This document shows positions 50,563 to 55,048 of a DNA stretch of 55,048 nucleotides, piece by piece (position 1 is the stretch's first letter; each line of letters opens with the position of its first letter). This DNA comes from Brevundimonas diminuta 3F5N (GTDB taxonomy: Bacteria; Pseudomonadota; Alphaproteobacteria; Caulobacterales; Caulobacteraceae): positions 1-55,048 of the forward strand of contig NZ_FUIE01000035.1 of assembly GCF_900163625.1 (NCBI RefSeq), read 5' to 3'. The translations under genes were made by a program, and so were the position numbers. A model generated the notes under the pieces. That model did not search any database. It saw only the letters and a list, made by a program, of their open reading frames with translations, and was not told the DNA's origin.

Positions 50563-50685
50563 ATGAAACTCGTGCATCCCCGCGCTTCGAGCTTCTCGTT
50601 CGAAGGCATCGTCGTCTTCACCGGCAGCGTCACCCTGATCCTGCTGGGCGTGCTGGCCGGCGCCAAGCTGCTGGGCGCAGCCTGA
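50563..50685 (+). CDS. Small single-pass membrane protein (40 residues)
   Basis: An intact frame, ATG to TGA, coding for 40 residues. The N-terminal part is polar and basic (MKLVHPRASSFSFEG), and the rest is one hydrophobic helix (IVVFTGSVTLILLGVLAGA) with a short Lys-containing tail, so the N-terminus is probably cytoplasmic. AGGAA lies at the right distance before the ATG, and a sigma70-like promoter with 17-base spacing is upstream. It is too short for most gene finders. No known family is recognised. Function is unknown. Confidence 0.65.
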   Translation: MKLVHPRASSFSFEGIVVFTGSVTLILLGVLAGAKLLGAA

Positions 50686-50692
50686 GCTTAAG

Positions 50693-51589
50693 TCAACGCG
50701 GGCGCCATTCGCTGAGAAGGGCGCCCGTGGCCCCATCCTCGAAGGCCAGCCGGTCGAGCCGCAGGGCGGCGATGCAGACCGGACGGCTTTCGGCGTCCTT
50801 CTGGACGCAATGGACGGCCTTGCCGTCCGCGAAGGCGGTCAGCCGTCCTTCCAGCCGCAGCGCATAGCCGCGCGGCGCCGGCGTCGGAGCGACGCCCTTT
50901 TCTCCTCGAATGACATGGACATAGGCCTGGCCCTGACGACGGCCCAGGCGCGATCCGCCCGCTTCGAACACGGCGGCCAGCCCAGCGCTGCGCTCGGGTT
51001 GGACGAGCGGCGGAGTCACGACGTCCTCAACGGCTTTAGCCTCAACGGTCTTGTCCTCGGCGGCTGTCTTGTCTGACGCCTGAGCCGTTGGAGGGGCAGG
51101 GGCGGCCGGGGCCGTTGACGCCGGACAGGCGTCCAGGCCGCTCCATGGTCTTGCGATCCAGAAGCCTTCGACCGCCTCCCACTTGTCGACCGCCCCCTCG
51201 CGGGTCGCGGGGACCAGGGCCGACGCGACCAGATCTTCCGGCGTGACCGTCAGGGTCAGGCTTCCGTCCGCATTGCGGACGAGGCGGGGCAGGCCGCCGG
51301 CCTCGCCGGCGACGGTCGCTGCGCCGCCGCAGCCGAAAGGCAGGCGCACCGACACCGTGCGGCCGGTCAGGGCCGCGTCGCGGGTCTGGCCGTCGGCCAG
51401 GGCCGTCCCCGCTTCGGTCAGCGCGGCCAGCAGGGCGGCGCGGTTCAGCGTGGAATCCAGCACGACCGTCGGCGGCGGGGCCGGTTCCGCGGGCGCGGCC
51501 GGTTCCGGCGGTCGTTGGCACCAGGTCAGAAGCGGCAGGGCCGCCGCCAGGGCGAGCGGCGCGGCGAGACGGGTCGTTGTGATCGACAT
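50693..51589 (-). CDS. Predicted lipoprotein of unknown function
   Basis: A 298-residue protein with a signal peptide ending in a lipobox-like LLTWC, followed by a Pro/Ala-rich linker. The body has two parts: residues 45-150 (LNRAALLAALTEAGTALADG; VSVRLPFGCGGAATV) and residues 200-298 (YALRLEGRLTAFADGKAVHCVQKDAESRPVCIAALRLD), joined by an acidic, Ala/Lys-rich stretch. Four cysteines of the body could form disulfides in the periplasm. I recognise no domain. It is convergent with the 40-residue gene. Confidence 0.65.
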   Translation of the reverse strand: MSITTTRLAAPLALAAALPLLTWCQRPPEPAAPAEPAPPPTVVLDSTLNRAALLAALTEAGTALADGQTRDAALTGRTVSVRLPFGCGGAATVAGEAGGLPRLVRNADGSLTLTVTPEDLVASALVPATREGAVDKWEAVEGFWIARPWSGLDACPASTAPAAPAPPTAQASDKTAAEDKTVEAKAVEDVVTPPLVQPERSAGLAAVFEAGGSRLGRRQGQAYVHVIRGEKGVAPTPAPRGYALRLEGRLTAFADGKAVHCVQKDAESRPVCIAALRLDRLAFEDGATGALLSEWRPR

Positions 51590-51650
51590 GGAACCAGCCT
51601 AACACGGGAAACGCTGATTGGCGCCCCGACCCGTGATCGTGGTCGCGGCG

Positions 51651-53090
51651 ATGGCTGATAAAGGGGTTCTTGCGCGGGTGACGCTGGACCAGATCATCGC
51701 GCTTATCGTTCTGATCGCCGTGGTCGGCGTGATGATCCACGGTCGGATGCGCTCGGACGTGGTTGCGCTCAGCGGCGCGGCGGCCCTGCTGCTGTTCGGC
51801 GTGGTGCGCCCGGTCGAGGTGCAGAGCGCCTTCGCCAGCCCGGCGGTCATCGCCCTGGCCGGCCTGTTCGTCATCGCCTACGCCATTGAGCTGTCGGGTC
51901 TGCTGGGCCTGATGATCCGCAAGGCGACGGCGCTGTGCCAGCGGTTCGGCGCGACGGGCATCTGGGTGGTGATCGGCCTGTGCGGCTCGGTCGGCGGCTT
52001 TCTGAACAATACGCCGGTGGTGGTCCTGGCCGCGCCGGTCGTGCGCGACATGGCCAAGTCGCTGAAGCTGTCGCCCAAACGGTTTCTGATGCCGCTCAGC
52101 CATGTGACGGTCCTGGGGGGCCTGCTGACCCTGATCGGCACTTCGACCAATCTGCTGGTCAACGACATGGCGCGCAACGCGGGCCAGCCGGTCTTCAGCC
52201 TGTTCGAGATCACGCCGGTGGGCCTGGTCATCGCCCTGGTCGGCGGACTGTGGCTCTATTTCTTCGGCGCGCGCCAACTGGGACGCACGGCGACCGCCGA
52301 GGAGGAGGCCGAGGCCGAACGCGAACGGCGCGAGGCGGAAGTCCAGGCCGAAAAGGCGTCGCGCCAAGGCCGATGGCGCCTGCCCTTCTCACTGTCGTCC
52401 CTGACCCGCCTGGGCGAAAGCCGCAGCCAGCGCGACGGCACCGGGGACGCGCATCTGGGCGACGTCGACCTCTACGCCTCGGCCGACCGGCCCTTGCAGT
52501 GGAAGCGGGCGTTGATCGCCCTGGCGGTGTTCGTGATGGTGGTGGCGGCGGCGGGCCTGGGGATCGCGCCCATCGCGGCCGCGGCCTTCGCTGGGGCGGT
52601 GGCCCTGATCCTGCTGGGCGTGCTGACGCCGGAAGAGGCCTATTCGGGTCTCAAGCCGGACATCCTGCTGTTGATCGCCGGCATGGTGGTGGTCGGCACC
52701 GCCATCGAAGTGACGGGGCTGGCGGCGCAAGGCGCGGGTCTGCTGATCGAGGTGATCCGTCCGTTCGGGCCTCTGGGCGCGCTGATCGTGCTCTACGGCG
52801 TGACCCTGTTCGCGACCGAGCTTCTGTCCAACGCCACGGTGGCGGTGCTGGTGACGCCGATCGCTGTCGCCCTGGCCGAGAGTCTGGGGGTTGATCCACG
52901 CCCCTTCCTGGTCGCGGTGATGATGGCCGCCTCGGCCGCCTTCGCCACCCCCTTCGGCTATCAGACCAACGTCCTCGTCTATCAGATGGGCGGTTACAGC
53001 TACATGGACTTCGTCCGCGTCGGCACGCCGCTGAACCTGATCACCTGGGCGGCGGCCATGGTCGCCATCCCGATCTTCTTCCCCTTCTGA
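51651..53090 (+). CDS. SLC13-like anion permease
   Basis: A 479-residue inner-membrane transporter with the two-fold repeat of the divalent-anion:Na+ symporter family: GSVGGFLNNTPVVVLAAPVV and ATELLSNATVAVLVTPIAVAL are the paired SNT/NNT substrate-site segments. TVLGGLLTLIGTSTNLLVNDM and FATPFGYQTNVLVYQMGGYSYMDF are further hallmarks. Between the halves, about 60 residues (roughly 210-270) are charged and polar, with an Arg/Glu-rich helix; related proteins carry RCK_C domains at this place, but I see no such domain. Substrate is unknown (sulfate, citrate or dicarboxylate possible). ATG at 51651 was chosen over an in-frame TTG at 51618. Confidence 0.82.
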   Translation: MADKGVLARVTLDQIIALIVLIAVVGVMIHGRMRSDVVALSGAAALLLFGVVRPVEVQSAFASPAVIALAGLFVIAYAIELSGLLGLMIRKATALCQRFGATGIWVVIGLCGSVGGFLNNTPVVVLAAPVVRDMAKSLKLSPKRFLMPLSHVTVLGGLLTLIGTSTNLLVNDMARNAGQPVFSLFEITPVGLVIALVGGLWLYFFGARQLGRTATAEEEAEAERERREAEVQAEKASRQGRWRLPFSLSSLTRLGESRSQRDGTGDAHLGDVDLYASADRPLQWKRALIALAVFVMVVAAAGLGIAPIAAAAFAGAVALILLGVLTPEEAYSGLKPDILLLIAGMVVVGTAIEVTGLAAQGAGLLIEVIRPFGPLGALIVLYGVTLFATELLSNATVAVLVTPIAVALAESLGVDPRPFLVAVMMAASAAFATPFGYQTNVLVYQMGGYSYMDFVRVGTPLNLITWAAAMVAIPIFFPF

Positions 53091-53097
53091 GGCGGGC

Positions 53098-53895
53098 TCA
53101 GACGTCCAGGTCCATCACGACCGGCGCATGGTCGCTGGGCCGTTCCCACTCACGCACCGTGTCCAGGATGCGGGCGCTGCCCTTGACCACGGCGGGCGTC
53201 AGGCCGGGCGAGGTCCACAGATGGTCCAGCCGCAGGCCCCGGTTCGACTTGCGGAAATCCTTGGCGCGATAGCTCCACCAGCTGGCCAGCTTGACCGGAT
53301 CGGGGATCTGGTCGCGCAGCACGTCGGTGAAGCTGCCGGCGTCCTGAAGTCGGTACAGGGTCTCGACCTCGCCGGGGGTGTGGCTGACCACCTTGGACAT
53401 GAAGCGGTGGTTCCAGACGTCGTTCTCGCCCGGCGCGATGTTGAAGTCGCCGGCCAGGACCAGGGGCCGCTGGCGGTCGCGGGTCTTCATCTCGGCGGTC
53501 AGCCGTTCATAGAAGTCCATCTTGTGGTCGAACTTGGGGTTCAGCGCCCGGTCCGGCAGGTCGCCGCCCGCCGGGATGTAGAAGTTCTGCACCTCGACGC
53601 CCTCGACCACGGCCGAGACGCAGCGGGCGTGGCCTTCGCGGCAGACGTCCAGCTTGGGGCTGTCGACGATGGGCAGGCGGCTGGCGATGGCCACCCCGTG
53701 CCAGCCCTTCTGGCCGCCGATCCGCAGGTAGGGCAGGCCCATGTCGATGAAGGCCTGACGCGGGAACTGGTCCTCGGTGCATTTGATCTCCTGCAGGCAC
53801 AGGACGTCCGGGGCGTGTTCGGCGACGAAACGGGCGACCTGATCAATGCGCAGGCGGACCGAGTTGATGTTCCAGGTGACGATGCGAAGGCTCAT
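53098..53895 (-). CDS. xth: Exodeoxyribonuclease III
   Basis: A 265-residue metal-dependent AP endonuclease/3'-5' exonuclease for base-excision repair. Motifs: LRIVTWNINSVRLRID, VLCLQEIKCTEDQFP with the catalytic Glu, LAGDFNIAP with the Asp/Asn pair, LRLDHLWTSPGL, and SDHAPVVMDL with the catalytic Asp-His. It is XthA-like rather than ExoA-like by overall length, though the subtype cannot be fixed by eye. It converges on the permease gene, with 7 bases between stops. Repair of oxidative damage links it to the ahpCD/oxyR functions. Confidence 0.94.
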   Translation of the reverse strand: MSLRIVTWNINSVRLRIDQVARFVAEHAPDVLCLQEIKCTEDQFPRQAFIDMGLPYLRIGGQKGWHGVAIASRLPIVDSPKLDVCREGHARCVSAVVEGVEVQNFYIPAGGDLPDRALNPKFDHKMDFYERLTAEMKTRDRQRPLVLAGDFNIAPGENDVWNHRFMSKVVSHTPGEVETLYRLQDAGSFTDVLRDQIPDPVKLASWWSYRAKDFRKSNRGLRLDHLWTSPGLTPAVVKGSARILDTVREWERPSDHAPVVMDLDV

Positions 53896-53951
53896 GCGAC
53901 GGGCCTTAGCAGCTTGACGGGGCGGGGTCTAAGCCGGTCGTCTCGCGCATT

Positions 53952-53981
53952 AAAAAAGCGCCCGGAGCCAGGTCCGGGCGC
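53952..53981 (-). terminator. Rho-independent terminator after the LolA-like gene
   Basis: GCGCCCGGA and TCCGGGCGC form a 9-bp stem. On the minus strand a run of six Ts follows directly. It lies about 145 bases past the LolA-like gene stop and in front of xth, so it separates the two. Confidence 0.75.
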
Positions 53982-54124
53982 ATGAAGTTCGTCTCTCTCG
54001 CCGCCAGGCGGGGATGAATCCGTGGCGGGCGGGACGGCCGCCGCCGTCCTGTGCCCAAAGTGTCACGCCTGGCGAAAAAGGTCAAACTGTCACAAATTCG
54101 CCCTGCTTCTTTTCTGGCGACGGA

Positions 54125-54766
54125 TCAGTTGCGGCGGTTGCGACGGGTCGGGTCGCGCAGCTGGAACAGGCTGGCGGCCAGACCCGGCGCCGGTTGCAGC
54201 GTGGTCAGCTGCACGCGGGTGCGCGACCCTTGTGCGTCGGTGATCGTCCATTCCTGCAGGCGCACGGGCGAACCGGCGAAGGCCAGGATGACCGAGCCTT
54301 CATTGGGACGGCGCGCGTCGCGGGCCGTGATGGCGAAGGCGCCGGAGTCCATGCGCGTGATCCGGTCGATCTTCACGCCCTGATCCAGCCGGACCTCGCG
54401 CGCCAGGAAGGTGGACAGCGGCGTCTGGCCCAGCGGCGCCTGGCGGAAGACGTTCAGGCGCGGATCCCAACGGCTGACGTTGTTGCCGTCGGCGACGACC
54501 AGCAGGCCTTCCGGCTCGGTGTATTCGAACCGCATCTTGCCGGGGCGTTGCAGATAATAGCGGCCGGCGCGGCGCTGATTGTTCGGCCCGGTCTCGACGA
54601 AGGTCCCCTGGGCCGTGGTCATGGCGGTCAGATAGGTCTGGGCCTGACGCAGCACGGCCTGATCGTCGGCCGACAGCCCGGCTTGCGCCAGGACGGCGGC
54701 GGGGGCGGCGGCGAGCGCGACCAGGGCGGCGGAGCCGAGGCCGAAGGCGCGGCGGGAAATGCTCAT
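54125..54766 (-). CDS. lolA: LolA-like outer-membrane lipoprotein carrier
   Basis: A 213-residue periplasmic protein of the LolA/LolB-type beta-barrel fold. The N-terminus MSISRRAFGLGSAALVALAAA has a twin-arginine-like signal. The core has AQTYLTAMTTAQGTFVETGP, then RAGRYYLQRPGKMRFEYTEPEGLLVVADGNNVSRWDPRLN, which is the LolA-type motif. It would ferry lipoproteins from the inner to the outer membrane. GGGAGAA precedes the ATG at 54766, which is preferred to the frame opening at 54970. A Tat-like signal is unusual for LolA of enterobacteria but seen in alphaproteobacteria. Ends with an Arg/Asn-rich tail. Confidence 0.85.
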   Translation of the reverse strand: MSISRRAFGLGSAALVALAAAPAAVLAQAGLSADDQAVLRQAQTYLTAMTTAQGTFVETGPNNQRRAGRYYLQRPGKMRFEYTEPEGLLVVADGNNVSRWDPRLNVFRQAPLGQTPLSTFLAREVRLDQGVKIDRITRMDSGAFAITARDARRPNEGSVILAFAGSPVRLQEWTITDAQGSRTRVQLTTLQPAPGLAASLFQLRDPTRRNRRN

Positions 54767-54890
54767 GTCTTTTCTTCTCCCGTTCTGAACGGTTTTCGAC
54801 CCGATGAGGGTGAGGGCTTCATCCGGCAGGCTGATGACGCCAGCCTGACCATATTCCGGCGCTCCGATGAAGCGGTGTTCATTGTTTAGT

Positions 54891-54930
54891 GTCCTAGCGC
54901 TCGCCGCGCGGCGGCTCGCTGCTTGAGGAC
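54891..54930 (+). repeat. Two-stem intergenic palindrome, copy 10
   Basis: Outer stem GTCCT/AGGAC, AGCG, inner stem CTCGCCGC/GCGGCTCG (6 of 8 pairs) with loop GCG, then CTGCTTG. It is upstream of the LolA-like gene. Confidence 0.65.
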
Positions 54931-54986
54931 GTGAGGCGTTTAAGCGTCGACTGAACCGCGGGGTTCCCAAGCGTGCGCTCGTGATC

Positions 54987-55028
54987 GGCGCTGAAGCAGC
55001 GAGCCGCCGCGCGGCGAGCGATAGCGCC
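54987..55028 (-). repeat. Two-stem intergenic palindrome, copy 11
   Basis: Outer stem GGCGCT/AGCGCC, GAAGCAG in place of CAAGCAG, and the same imperfect inner stem as copy 10 in the opposite orientation. Copies 10 and 11 thus form an inverted pair 56 bases apart, like a two-element interspersed mosaic. The rest of the window to 55048 shows nothing else. Confidence 0.65.
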
Positions 55029-55048
55029 CGGCGGCAAAGCCGCCGCCT

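Overview
The window is about 55 kb of GC-rich DNA with tightly packed genes and many 1-4 bp stop/start overlaps. It reads as the replication-origin region of an alphaproteobacterium in the Caulobacteraceae, probably Brevundimonas or a close relative. That placement is inference. It rests on the gene order hemE-hemH-hemJ-rho-mnmE-mnmG-rsmG-parA-parB-holA-lptE-leuS on one side of the origin and ppsR-maf-aroE-coaE-dnaQ on the other, on a giant NAD-glutamate dehydrogenase (GdhZ type), on NtrZ- and CenR-like proteins, and on GANTC sites clustered at the origin.

Layout. Bases 1-4053: an Xre/RES toxin-antitoxin pair, OxyR divergent from ahpC-ahpD, and an Xre regulator. Bases 4152-9300: a minus-strand block of lnt, ybeY, a phoH-like ATPase, miaB and fur. 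Bases 9338-17908: rimI-tsaB, two Xre-type regulators, nfuA, a universal stress protein and gdhZ. Bases 17909-18346: an intergenic region with a strong candidate small RNA. Bases 18347-25959: an AI-2E-family permease, a HerA-like ATPase, a frameshifted Tat-exported amidohydrolase, a DUF3060 protein, mltA, a Tim44-like protein and secB. Bases 26063-30827: a small monooxygenase, dnaQ, a coaE gene fused to an aminoglycoside-kinase domain, aroE, maf and ppsR. Bases 30828-31311: the predicted chromosome origin. Bases 31312-41850: the haem genes, rho, the tRNA-modification genes and parAB. Bases 41966-55048: holA-lptE-leuS, a DUF3576 lipoprotein, ntrZ, a ThiE-like gene, a YggS-like gene, a cenR-like regulator, a LysR regulator, a 40-residue membrane protein, a lipoprotein, an SLC13-like permease, xth and a LolA-like protein.

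How the parts fit. The origin holds DnaA-box-like sites, six GANTC sites, an AT-rich segment and seven GGCGCC palindromes at near-helical spacing. At least five parS sites lie within 10 kb of it, several inside coding sequence, and would bind the ParB encoded here for segregation. The rest is mainly core replication, translation, envelope and oxidative-stress functions.

Most worth a second look: (i) a family of at least eleven intergenic two-stem palindromes whose arms change sequence while staying complementary; (ii) a candidate minus-strand sRNA at 18162-18286 with two hairpins presenting the same C-rich loop, plus its own promoter and terminator; (iii) a leuS leader with mutually exclusive hairpins, one covering the ribosome-binding site; (iv) the CoaE-kinase fusion; (v) the phased GGCGCC array in the origin. 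No tRNA, rRNA, CRISPR array, insertion sequence or prophage was recognised by eye.
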